A stretch of 64,000 nt of DNA. Origin: Melieria omissa (taxonomy: Eukaryota; Arthropoda; Insecta; Diptera; Ulidiidae). How positions within the stretch are numbered: the first letter of the stretch is position 1; each line of letters starts with the position of its first letter. The translations under genes and the position numbers were made by a program. The stretch is taken from assembly GCA_963971225.1 (NCBI GenBank), contig OZ020270.1:78074432-78138431 (forward strand), in the 5' to 3' direction. Under the pieces are notes generated by a model that was given only the letters and a program-made list of their open reading frames with translations, made no database searches and was not told where the DNA came from. Of the stretch, positions 53,506-63,802 are shown in pieces.

Positions 53506-54102
53506 TCTCATACAAGCAAACGCGTTGTATGGCGGGTACTGCTGGTAGTACCCTCTGTTATTGACAGCAGAATCCTCTGTTACTAACAGCAGTATTCTCT
53601 GTAACTTCGCCGTAGCATGTGAGTAGAAGCAAAGAAAATAAATAAAGCTTGCTTTTGGTTGCGCTCACTGCAGCGAGTCTGCGTTAGCACACTACTGCGG
53701 CGTGGGATGATTGGGAGACAAGATTCATTGAATAGAAGATTGCGCCTTCCGGGAGAAAATAATTTTGAAACCGCACCAGTGACGTCATACAAAATTGGTT
53801 CCTATTGGCTGAAAATGTTGATTGAATTTTGGAGAGAGAAACACAGTGGGGCAAAATTTAATATTTGTTACTTCATTATTTTTTCCATTTTCAATTCCCT
53901 TCTTAATTCCAGTAAATTTACCCTTACCGATAAATATTGAGTATTTGCCGTTCGAAGTCGTTTTAGGTGAAGTGCAGCGAGCAAACTCTTGCCGTTTGAA
54001 CATTCAAATAAGTCTCCCGGCCACAGAACTTCACTCAACGTTGTATAAGGCTTGCATCCTTGGGGAACCGGAAGAAGTGCACTGCGCAATCTAAATCATA
54101 TA

Positions 54103-54841
54103 CCAGGTATGCGCCTATGAACGGTAACGACATCTAGCGGTAAATAGCCGAATATTTATAAACTTCGGAGTCGTACCAAATGTCATGTTTACTTCTTCTG
54201 TCATATGTCAACAATATTCAGTTCACAATTTGTCAAGTTTCATCCAACAACGCATTGTTTGACGCTCCGGAAAATGCCAGATTACGTGCCTACAAATTAC
54301 GATTTGCGGACACAGTTAATTTTGTGTTACCATTTGAAGAAAAAAACCTTCTAAAACCTGGTGAAACGGTTAACGGTGAACGTTACCAACAACAATTGGC
54401 CGATTTGAACCGTGCTATACGCCAAAAACGCCCAGAATATGAAGCCAGGCAACACAAAGTGATTTTCCTCGATGACAACGCACCACCACACCGCACTAGA
54501 GCCACCAAAGAATTGGTTGCATCGTACAACTGGGAAGCTCTTGCTCATGCGGCTTACTCACCAGACTTGGCGCCTTCGGATTATCACATGTTCGCATCGA
54601 TGGGCCACGCATTAACGGAACGGCGCTTCAATTCTCACGCAGAAGCCAAAAAATGGATCGATGATTGGTTTCAGGCAAAAGACGAAACATTTTTTTGGCG
54701 AGGCATCCATAAATTGCCTCAGAGATGGGAAAAATGTGTAGATAGCGATGGCCATTATTTTGAAGAATAAAATTGTAATCATTTCCTCACAACAAACGTG
54801 TTTTTTCAAAAATAATTACCGGTTTCATAGGCGTTACCTGG
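54103..54841 (+). mobile_element. Mariner relic D
   Basis: 739 bp, ends CCAGGTATGCGCCTATGAAC and, inverted, CCAGGTAACGCCTATGAAAC; TA at 54101-54102 and 54842-54843. The first half of the gene is deleted. Confidence 0.88.
54180..54770 (+). pseudogene. Mariner D transposase, C-terminal half
   Basis: The recognisable part runs from LLKPGETVNGERYQQQL through KVIFLDDNAPPHRTRATKEL (second catalytic D), YSPDLAPSDYHMFASMGHAL (third D) and WRGIHKLPQRWEKCVDSDG to the stop at 54770. The HTH domains and the first catalytic Asp are missing; the first 60 codons of the open frame do not look like transposase. It cannot act. Confidence 0.88.
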
Positions 54842-55046
54842 TATATGCATATATATAGATATTCCATTTGAAAAGCACTTCACCACTCATGTACCTTTTT
54901 TTTCATTATTTTGTGTACACAGGCCCACTGCAAACCGCATGATTCTCTTCTTTTTTGCTTTTTTCTTTTTTTGAAATTTTTCCGCGATATTCTCACTACA
55001 CGCACTTTTACAGCAAGGACTTTTGAAACTCAAAATTATTTAATTA

Positions 55047-57363
55047 CACAGTACAACAATTTTGCGATTTTCAAAAAACCCGCGGAGTTTCTCAACTGTT
55101 CCTTATATTTTCGGAGTCGCTGATCACAAATATGTAATTATTTTTTTCGGGTCACCTCTAGTTTGGGTTTTACAGAGTCTTGAAGTTACAAGCTACACCC
55201 CAACTAAAAAACTTAATTTAAATGGTTGAACTTATCCTAGTCTAACAATATTGGTATCAAAAAAAAGGGAATTATATCTCCAACTCAAATCAAATAATTT
55301 TTTTGTAATTATCCTGGCGGAAGGATATAAAAATGTCCTTTTAAGAATGTATCCTTTATTATCCTGGAAGTTTTTCTGCCAAAAAATTTGAAAAAAATAT
55401 ATTACAAAACCCTTACCATGCACCAACACATTGTGAAATTTCATGTTGATCAGTCCATTGGTTCGGCTGAAAAAAATTGTTGAAATTTATTTCAACTCAA
55501 AAACTTAAATCATTCCAAAATTTTTCACAGTGCAAACAATTTCAACTCTTCACAAAAACCCGCCCAGTTTCTGAACTGTTCCTTATAATCCCGGAGCTGC
55601 TGATCACGAATATGTAATTTTTTTTTTTTGGGTCACCTCTAGTTTGGTTTTTACAAGGCCTTGAAGTTGCCAACAACACCCACCTTGAAAACGAATTTCA
55701 ATTGTTGAACTCATCTTAGTCCAACAATATTAGTATCAAATTAAGGAGAATCAAGTCTTTAGCCCAAATCCATGTCAATGTCAATATTACGTTATATTTT
55801 GTACAATTTTTGAACTAGAAAACATTACAACAGTCGTGTTTATTTAATATAATACAAGGACAAGTAATTGGTACTAAACTTATTTGGTAAGCTAACAGTA
55901 TATTAAATTTTAAAATTGACTTGAAGCCCATGACAAAGCTGAGTCGATGGCGTAAGCTTCAGCTTGGTACACTGTGCAAGCATGTGTTTGTGAACATGTG
56001 CATCTTCCAGCGTTTTTCAGAGAAAAGAACGACGAATGCCCAGCCGCAGTCATCTGTTTCAAGTGTGCTGCCGTCTTTGTATATATGGTTTTCTCAGGAA
56101 TCAAAGATGGTTAAACAAATTTCATAGGCAGCCACAAATCAAAAGACTATAAAGAATTAGTACAAAGAATGCATTCACAGATTTTAACGCACTCACTTAG
56201 TTGAAAATTCATATGTTCCATAATCATGTCTAGGTTTTCCCTTTAAATATGGAAGAATTATCTGATCAACCTAGCAGGATTCCACAAGAAGATGCTCCAA
56301 ATGGAAACGAGATATAAGGGAAAAGTTCTGGAGTGTGAAGGATCGGATAGGACCGTTGTGTGAAAAGCAAGAAAGTAGTTTAATTATTTCGTCCTTTTGA
56401 CACAACGGCTGTATTCATCTTTCAAGTCATCTTGCTTCACACTCCAGCAGTATTCTGCAACCATGGCATGTAAACTCTTTTCCTTATATCTAGTTTCCAT
56501 TTGAAGCATTTCCTGATGGAATTTCTCGCTTACCAAATAAGTTTATTACCAATTACTTGTCCTTGTATTATATTAAATAAACACGGCTGTTGTAATGTTT
56601 TCTAGTTCAAAAATTGTACAAAATATAACGTAATATTGACATTGACATGGATTTGGGCTAAAGACTTGATTCTCCTTAATTTGATACTAATATTGTTGGA
56701 CTAAGATGAGTTCAACAATTGAAATTCGTTTTCAAGGTGGGTGTTGTTGGCAACTTCAAGGCCTTGTAAAAACCAAACTAGAGGTGACCCAAAAAAAAAA
56801 AATTACATATTCGTGATCAGCAGCTCCGGGATTATAAGGAACAGTTCAGAAACTGGGCGGGTTTTTGTGAAGAGTTGAAATTGTTTGCACTGTGAAAAAT
56901 TTTGGAATGATTTAAGTTTTTGAGTTGAAATAAATTTCAACAATTTTTTTCAGCCGAACCAATGGACTGATCAACATGAAATTTCACAATGTGTTGGTGC
57001 ATGGTAAGGGTTTTGTAATATATTTTTTTCAAATTTTTTGGCAGAAAAACTTCCAGGATAATAAAGGATACATTCTTAAAAGGACATTTTTATATCCTTC
57101 CGCCAGGATAATTACAAAAAAATTATTTGATTTGAGTTGGAGATATAATTCCCTTTCTTTTGATACCAATATTGTTAGACTAGAATAAGTTCAACCATTT
57201 AAATTAATTTTTTTAGTTGGGGTGTAGCCTGAAACTTCAAGACCCTGTAAAACCCAAACTAGAGGTGACCCGAAAAAAATAATTACATATTCGTGATCAG
57301 CGACTCCGAAAATATAAGGAACAGTTGAGAAACTCCGCGGGTTTTTTTTACTGTTGTACTGTG
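55047..57363. mobile_element. Fold-back element 2 (846- and 836-bp inverted arms)
   Basis: Arms 55047-55892 and 56528-57363 are near-perfect inverted copies around a 635-bp spacer. Ends CACAGTACAACAATTTTG and, inverted, CACAGTACAACAGT; TTA on both sides (55044-55046, 57364-57366). Each arm has an internal direct duplication, with CCCGCGGAGTTTCTCAACTG near 55080 and CCCGCCCAGTTTCTGAACTG near 55560, about 480 bp apart. The two 70-codon frames in the arms (55232-55444, 56976-57188) are mirror images and not genes. Ends and duplication match fold-back element 1. Confidence 0.87.
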
Positions 57364-57534
57364 TTATTTTAACAAAAAACAATGAAAACAATCAAGCAAA
57401 AGCGGCACGATTTACAAAAAATTAAATATTTGTGAATACAAAATTTTCAACCAATGAAAACAAAGCACGAAATCTGAATTGAATTGCAGGGTTTCCTCCC
57501 GAATTTCACTTGCTTTATTTGTGTTATTTATATA

Positions 57535-58111
57535 GGGTGTTTTTTTTAGAGGTATAGAACTTCGAATTGAAATAAAACACAAGAAAATCGTTTTAATGTC
57601 CATCAATTTGGCTTTATTGGAAGGATATTTTATGCCATTAATGTTTAAATATGATTTCGGGCATGTGGCCGCCGCGGCTGGCTCGAATAAAGCCAATTCT
57701 ACAGGTCCAATTTTCAGTTGATGGACCAAGCTCCAATTGCTGTGCACGGTGGCGAATCGATTCATTCGGGTCCTCTTCAACATTTTGCTCTACAGCGGCA
57801 ATTGTTTCTTCGGTGCGCACTGTTCCACGTCTTTGCGGATGCGTATTATCACATAGAGTAAACGTAGTTGCGAAAACGACCCATGGTTAACCGAATTAAT
57901 TGCTCTGGATGGAGCTTGCGGTAAACTTCGCGAACTGAACCATTATTTTCGAAATAAATTTGCACGATTTGCAAGCGTTGTTCTTTTGTCAACCTGTTCA
58001 TGATGAAATGGCAAACCAAACTGAACATAAATGACATTAGAGTTGCCAGATTTGACCACAAAATGCCAGTTTTATCTCTATTCGAAAAACAAACCTCTAA
58101 AAAAAACACCC
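57535..58111 (-). mobile_element. Mariner-type relic E, internally deleted
   Basis: 577 bp with inverted ends GGGTGTTTTTTTTAGAGGT and TA flanks (57533-57534, 58112-58113). Carries two ends of a transposase gene on the minus strand. Confidence 0.85.
57638..57999 (-). pseudogene. Mariner-type transposase E fragments
   Basis: From about 57999: MNRLTKEQRLQIVQIYFENN and GSVREVYRKLHPEQ (first HTH), a frameshift, then RTEETIAAVEQNVEEDPNES and IRHRAQQLELGPST (second HTH). The frame then jumps straight to the C-terminal end GFIRASRGGHMPEIIFKH at 57638. The whole catalytic core is deleted. The type is a mariner-like branch with RLTKEQR...QI starts and GGH..EIIFKH ends. Confidence 0.82.
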
Positions 58112-58621
58112 TATATGAACGAATTATACGAATTTATATTTAATTTTGTAAAGATATACAAATTTCTATTAAACTATTATGTAAGCATATGTATATATAG
58201 GGGCTTAAGTATAAAGAAAGCCATATATTTGCTCAAAAGAGTAAAGCAAAATGTAAGTTCAAAATAAAAGAGTTTAAAAAGTACTGATGGAAACCCTACA
58301 TATTCTCCGATGACGTCACTGGTGCGGTTTAAAATTGATTTTCTCTCGGAAGGCGCAATCTCTGTATTCAATGAATCTTGATTGGGAGATGAGGACGATG
58401 TGCTGTTGTTGTTGTTGTTGCGCTGGCGAAATGCTGAAATTGTAAAACGATTTCTATTTTCTGGCTGCTGGCTTTTGTTCTTCTTCTTCTATAAGTCTGC
58501 ACGGCGTCTCATATTGCTTCTGAATTCACTGCCGACTCTAGTGTGCGCAAAATCATAGAAAAGAAAATAAAATATGGCTGGTGTGGTGACCTATATGATC
58601 GCTACAGGCAATTACAAAATA

Positions 58622-59262
58622 CAGGTGTCCCTCGTATAACGCGGTGGTTACGTTCCAGGAAAATTCTACGTTATGTGATTCGCGTTATAGAAGACTTAAC
58701 TTTCATATAAATTTTAGGGTGTTCCAATAACCTTTTTCCAAAATAAAAAAAGGTACTACATTAAAGGCAGCCGCCGTGGCTCAGTCAGAGCGACGCAAGT
58801 TCTAATACTGCATGTAGTAACACCTAAAAAAAATAACGGGAAACTCGTTTTCTCTTTCGGTGGCTGTCCTCTCAGCTGGAAATGGCAAACCACTGAGAGT
58901 AAAAATTGCCTATGAAAAAGCTCCCAACCTGCCGTTCGGAACCGGCATAAAACTGTAGGTCCCTTCCACCCGCGTACAAATTCGCACAACATGGGTGGTT
59001 GCGGGAAGCTAGGCCTTAGTCTCGCGAAAGCGGGCTGTCGTGCCAGTCAATTATTATAAATTAAATTATTAAGTAAAAAAAAAATTATTATTATTAAAAA
59101 ATTATTAATTACTACATTAAAGATGTATGTACATTCCAACTCAAAATCAAAATTCATACTTTATTTAAAAAATTAAAAAACAATGAAAAAAACTGTTTTT
59201 TTTTTAATCGCGTTATATCGAAAACGCGTTGTAGAAGTACCGCGTTATACGAGGGACACCTG
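58622..59262. mobile_element. Tigger/pogo-type MITE
   Basis: Ends CAGGTGTCCCTCGTATAACG inverted at both sides, flanked by TA (58620-58621, 59263-59264). The sequence CAGG...CCTCG...TAACGCGGT is of Tigger type. A SINE (58767-59109) is inserted inside, so the parent is about 285 bp. Confidence 0.85.
58767..59109 (+). mobile_element. tRNA-derived SINE, copy 2
   Basis: Starts GCAGCCGCCGTGGCTCAG and then jumps to TCAGAGCGACGCAAG, lacking about 40 bp between the A and B boxes that copies 1 and 3 have. The body is the same as in copy 1 and the tail is (ATT)n-like. 13-bp duplication TACTACATTAAAG at 58754-58766 and 59110-59122. Loss of the promoter spacing may have happened after insertion. Confidence 0.85.
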
Positions 59263-60247
59263 TATATAATAAGTTATCAACACAGATAATTAAATAAAAA
59301 GGGAATCGGAAAAAAGGAAGACGTTTTTATTATCCCGTAATAATTTTGCGTCTCGTCCTTTGGAACTCTGGTTACTGCCCACATATAATGCTTGCTTAAA
59401 AGAACTAAATTAAGAAAATCTAATATTGTAAATTTATGGTCACATCATTCGCCATGGAACCATTCAGGTGTATAATATTTATACTATTTTTAAACGTAGG
59501 CATGCCTAAGTCACATTTTTCTTATGACAAAATATTTGTCTTATTATTTATTTCTTTATTTACTGCTTTAGTAGTGCTTTCGACATATTGAAAGTCAATA
59601 CACCTATTAAATTATGTTTTTCCATACAATCTTTTAGCCCTTGGTTTGTCCGTTAGATTTCGATTAAAAACAAAAAAAATTAAAACACGTACCTAATTAT
59701 TTCTGATTTAAAGTGTTTTCACGAATTTTGAAGTCAATATGCCCATCAGTTCATTTTTTGCGTAGTTTTCCCATATTCTCAAAATTATAATCAACCATGA
59801 GAAAATATAAACAAACATTTAAATGTAAACATTTTAAATTGGGATCAAACACTAAATTTTTAAATCAATCAAAGCATTGGCCAGCAAAAAGCCATACACC
59901 CCACAAAGATTCGATTGATGGTGACATGACAGCGATTTGTGCAGCAATCGGCAATACAAAAAAGCATACACACAATAAACGACAACAACAAAAACATTGG
60001 CGAATCTCGACTTATCTTCGTTGAAACGACGATGACGATCCTTTGGTTTGCTGTTTGCTCTCCGCTTGAGCTTCGACAATCAAGATCAATAAAAATACAT
60101 GCAAAAATTATTGAGCGATCACTACGCCACAACAACTACCGTTTCAATGTACACGAGTAAAGCCGAGTGAAACATTAGGGGTATTCTCGATGTCTTGCAT
60201 AACCCTGACATCGTGCACGAAATTGACATGGCTATGCATTTCGAGCA

Positions 60248-60589
60248 TAGACAGCCGCCGTGGCTCAGTTGGTTAGTGCGCGGTCCAAGCGAGTCGCATG
60301 CAGAGCGACGCTAGTTCGAATTCTGCATGTAGTAACACCTAAAAAAAAATAACGGCAAACTCGTTTTCTCTTTCGGTGGCTGTCCTCTCAGCTGGAAATG
60401 GCAAACCTCTGAGAGTAAAAATTGCCTATGAAAAAGCTCCCAACCTGCCGTTCGGAACCGGCATAAAACTGTAGGTCCCTTCCACCCGCGTACAAAATTC
60501 ACACGCACAACACGGGTGGTTGCGGGAAGCTAGGCCTTAGTCTCGCGTAAGCGGGCTGTCGTGCCAATCAATTATTATTAAAAAATTAT
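60248..60589 (+). mobile_element. tRNA-derived SINE, copy 3
   Basis: Full-length copy with TGGCTCAGTTGGTTAGTGCG and GCTAGTTCGAATTCTGC (a good B box with GTTCGAATTC), the same body and a short (ATT)n tail. 15-bp duplication TATGCATTTCGAGCA at 60233-60247 and 60590-60604. The best preserved copy of the three. Confidence 0.88.
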
Positions 60590-60695
60590 TATGCATTTCG
60601 AGCAACGACACAACAACAAAATACAAGCAAAAAAGTTTGCATTGTTTGCATGTCATGCTACGCAAAAACCCTTGTTTTACGTGTGACATCGTGTG

Positions 60696-61852
60696 TTTTT
60701 TTCTTTTTTTTTTTTTTTTGAACGAGGAGGGAAGCATCAACAGCCACCCAGTCAGTGCGAGACTTTAACACGCTAAACCCTCCTCTCGTCCGAACGGTTA
60801 CCCCCCTGGGACCGCCGTGAGGTATTACGTCAGGAGGCCGTTGTGAGCGCTGCCACTCAATCGTCTGTCTTGTCTGTCTTTATCGTCTGTATCTTAGTTG
60901 CCGTGTTGGCGGCGCCTTGCTGCTGTAGAAAGAGTCGTTGGGCGCTGCTCTTGTATATCCGGCGGCGCAGCTCCTGCTGCCTTTGTCGGTTAGGCTCCGC
61001 GTTCTTCATTTCGCAGCGCTGCGCGCGCCGCTTACCGCGCACGCTCACTGCGCCTCAGGCTCTGCATGATCGTAGCCGCTGCTGATGCGACTGCCCTCCA
61101 GTTCTCAGCTCTGTTGCACATAAGCGTCACCAAATTGGTTTGCTGTGGGCGTTGACCGAAAACTGCGCTCAGGTTTAGGTGAACGTCGCTGAAACGCGGG
61201 CACTCGAAAAATACGTGCTGCGCGGTCTCGTACACATCCGGACAGCGCGGGCAATACGGATCGTCCTCATGCTTGTACTTGTGGAGGTACTGCTTAAAGC
61301 AGCCGTGCCCACTTAGTACTTGCGTGATGTGGTAGTCAATCTCGCCGTGTTTACGGCTTACCCACTCGCTGATGTCCCCAATGAGGCTATGCGTCCAGCG
61401 GCCTTTGTTGGACTGGTTCCATCTGCGCTGCCATTCCGCTACGGTTTTACCCCTTTCGGCTAATTTTGCGGCATCAGAGGATTTCGCACCTGGCTTGTAT
61501 AGGCGTCGCATCTCCATCACCAGTAAATCGACGGGCGGTTTACCTGCCAAAACGCAGATAGCATCGTCCGATACGGTGCGAAAAGCGCAGGCCACGCGGA
61601 GTGCGCTGAGCCTATATAGAGCGCGTATGCCTTTCGTATAGGCTTTGACCTTCACTGCATCTGCCCAGATAGGTGCTGCGTATAGGATTATGGAGCTGGT
61701 CACTCTTGACAGCAGCAGGCGCCGGCTTGCGCGCGGGCCGCCTACGTTCGACTTGATGCGCGTAAGCGCACCATTCACCCGCGCCGCCTTCGTGACATCG
61801 TTTGTGGGTGCAACCCTGCGTAGGTGATTGTGCGACAGTCATTTAATTTTCT
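60696..61852 (-). mobile_element. R1-clade retrotransposon, 5'-truncated copy
   Basis: Minus-strand 3' fragment. T run at 60696-60719 (with one C), then a 3' UTR similar to that of the R1-clade element at 9961 (GAACGAGGAGGGAAGCATC and GAGACTTTAACACGCTAAAC). Possible 7-bp duplication TCGTGTG at 60689-60695 and 61853-61859. Sequence of the coding part is clearly different from that of the first copy, so it is another family of the clade. Confidence 0.8.
61032..61842 (-). pseudogene. R1-clade ORF2, C-terminal region
   Basis: Open from about 61842 (LSHNHLRRVAPTNDVTKAAR) through NGALTRIKSNVGGPRASRRL, SSIILYAAPIWAD, YRLSALRVACAFRTVSDDA, NKGRWTHSLIGDISEWVSRK and the zinc-binding CPRC...HVFFECPRFSD to a stop at 61032. 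This is the part after the RT active site. 5' truncation on insertion removed the rest; the remaining frame is intact. Confidence 0.87.
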
Positions 61853-61859
61853 TCGTGTG

Positions 61860-62238
61860 CGCAAGCGTATTTTCTTTATATTTGGTTTTATTTCAATCTT
61901 TGTATATAAGTTAAGGTTTTCCTTGTCGGAATAACCAAAAAAACTTTATTTTAGTGCTGCGGACTATGTCCGTGCTTTATTGAGTCGTAACTAGGACTAA
62001 TTTCCAACTTAAAACTACTTTTACATTACACCTACGCTAGGTCGCCGCAGTGCTGATGGCACGATCTGCTTCTTCGTATTTGACTGCTGACTCCGCTGTC
62101 CAATTGGGTCGGATGTCGCCCGGTCAGTGGCTCGGCGCAGTAGACGGTGCGTCAGCGTAATTGCTCGATCGACTGCGATCGAATCGGGTCACCTGCCGGA
62201 TGTCGCTCGGTCGATGGCTCTGGGTAGTGGGTGGTGTG
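61860..62238 (-). other. Noncoding 3' part of the deleted gypsy element, LTR candidate
   Basis: Between the R1 fragment and the protease fragment. On the minus strand there is a GC-rich part with two diverged copies of CCGAGC(G/C)AC...GGGCGACATCCG-type sequence, then AATAAAGC near 61982-61975, a likely polyadenylation signal. An LTR boundary was not identified. Confidence 0.4.
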
Positions 62239-63199
62239 TCAGCATAGTTTGGTGACACGAGGCTTGTGTTGCGCTTTTGTATATTCAATAATCTTAATTT
62301 GTCCTACAACTGATTTTGCATAGAAGGGTACTTTATTTGGGATTCGGGTTTTTACCAAGTCAGGTTTGACATAGTTTTTGCTTGATCCTGTGTCTACTAA
62401 AAATTTAAAAATTTTCCCGCTCTCTGCTTTGACTTCGAAATATGGCAGCGAAGAGTTCATCATGCTAAAAAATTAATGTCGGTTGGCTCTAAGTATTGCT
62501 CATTATCGGAGCATTCGTTAAAACATGTGTCTTCCTCTTCAGCTGTGTCTATATGAAAGGTTTGTTTCATCATACGCAAGGATTCGTTGCTCATTTCAAT
62601 ACATCCTAATTTATCCAAAATTAATGAGAGGTGTTTGTACACTGCTTGGTAGAATTCCGATACTGTCCTATTACGTTGTACGAAGGTGGTCATTTAGTAC
62701 TCTAGTGCATGGACAAACATTTTACTATCGCTGTCCAGTCAAGAGGTGTATTGTAAGACTCCAATGCCATATCGGCGTCACCTACTACTTTGTTCCTGAC
62801 TACACTAAGGATTCCGTAATATTTCGGAGCCCCCTTCAATGGTTCGTAAATATTTAGTATGCGATCTACGCTCTTTCTCCATGAATTGAATTCTCCCGGA
62901 CGACCAGAAAATTCTTTGAAACATTTAATAACGTCAGGTATTTTGTCTAAGTCTCCTAGATGTTCCCTATGTCCTTCTTCTATCGTCTGATCTGTTGTTG
63001 AAAATAAGCTAGCGTTACGGTTAAGAGTTGCCTGTACTACTCGTGGTCCTTGCTGTTTTAAAATATCAGTGGCTATATTTGTTATGAGTGCTGTTAAATC
63101 GTTTATAGTCAGTTGAGTGTTTTGCGTTGCTTGGGGAGCAGGTGGTGTAGAGCCTGAGGAAAGGACCGGGGGGCGGATTAGGTTGTTTGGGTTCGCCAT
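62239..63199 (-). pseudogene. Ty3/gypsy Gag and protease fragment, internally deleted element
   Basis: Three frames in order on the minus strand. 63199-62702: Gag start (MANPNNLIRPPVLSSGS) with ECFKEFSGRP-like capsid motifs (IKCFKEFSGRPGEFNSWRKS) and ILSVVRNKVVGDADMAL. 62693-62460: FVQRNRTVSEFYQAVYKHLS, the next Gag part, then an acidic end. 62463-62239: protease start FEVKAESGKIFKFLVDTGSS with the DTG catalytic triad. RT, RNase H and integrase are missing. Gag of this form (GEF..W...VDRIL) is from the 17.6/297/tom-like branch. One frameshift splits Gag. The 62460-62463 overlap of frames is ATGATG-like and may be natural. Confidence 0.82.
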
Positions 63200-63802
63200 C
63201 TTAGCCTCTGTTTAGTTTTGTTGTGCTCTCATTGGTTTTACCCCACCATACTAGAGCACCGTATAGTATTGTTACGAAATTCCACAGTTCGTTATCGACG
63301 CACTATGGCCCAACGGTTGGTAAAACGTTGCAAAAATCAAAAATTTCATGAAAGCGTTCGATAAAATGAATACACGCATCTTATTGAGAATTTTCCAGGG
63401 ATTACGAATATGTAACCTTCATTAAATTCAGATTAGTAGTTTGGGAGGTAAAGCCGCTCAAAGTTGACAATTTTTCCACATCGAGAAAAATTTGTATTTT
63501 TTGGTTTTTTTTTTCCTCTTTAAGATTGATCTGTATGTAAATGAAGCGACCAATCGGTAACTTGTTGGTTTTTTCTAAAAGGTACGTTAATTGTTAATAT
63601 AATAAAAATAAAAAATGCGAACAGCATATTTGAAGAAAAACGCTGAAAAAACGGCAAATTCTCTTAGATGCAGCTACCTGCTTCAAATCGTTAAAGGGAA
63701 ATCCCATCACGTTTTCAGTGCGAATTGTTTCCGAAAACTATTTGCAGCACATGCCTGATAAACCTATATTTCGTTGTCTTGTCACAGTCGTTCTTTGACT
63801 TT
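63200..63802. other. Spacer, nothing recognised
   Basis: The first 100 bp are probably the leader of the gypsy fragment. The rest is AT-rich without a supported feature. Confidence 0.3.

Larger units (their letters stand above)
53719..58380. mobile_element. TIR element with 9-bp target duplication, MULE-like
   Basis: Ends CAAGATTCATTGAATAGAAG and, inverted, CAAGATTCATTGAATACAGA; the inverted similarity runs about 72 bp, through GATTGCGCCTTCC and CCGCACCAGTGACGTCAT. It is flanked by ATTGGGAGA (53710-53718, 58381-58389), which is single-copy in TIR transposon copy 1 (42818-42826). Nested in it are mariner relics D (54103-54841) and E (57535-58111) and fold-back 2 (55047-57363); the parent is about 1 kb without a recognised transposase. 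A 9-bp duplication with long TIRs suggests the Mutator group. The unique part 53790-54100 shows no gene I know. Confidence 0.85.
53474..60175. mobile_element. TIR transposon copy 2 (about 1.4 kb) with nested insertions
   Basis: Starts ACCAAAGAATATGAAGTAAT like copy 1 and follows it through 53718, then again through 58381-58621, 59263-59700 and to about 60175 (GTACACGAGTAAAGCCGAGTG). The right end is missing. Insertions relative to copy 1: the 9-bp-duplication TIR element (53719-58380) and the Tigger-type MITE (58622-59262). At the places where copy 1 has the TTAA element and fold-back 1, this copy is uninterrupted. Confidence 0.75.

Noticed and set aside
55910..56104. Possible RNase H fragment (KTIYTKTAAHL...VYQAEAYAIDSAL) in the fold-back spacer
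   Set aside because: Resemblance to LINE RNase H is limited to YQAEAYAI; the catalytic TDGS is absent, so I do not annotate it.
55232..57188. Two nearly identical 70-codon ORFs
   Set aside because: They are the two mirror arms of fold-back element 2.
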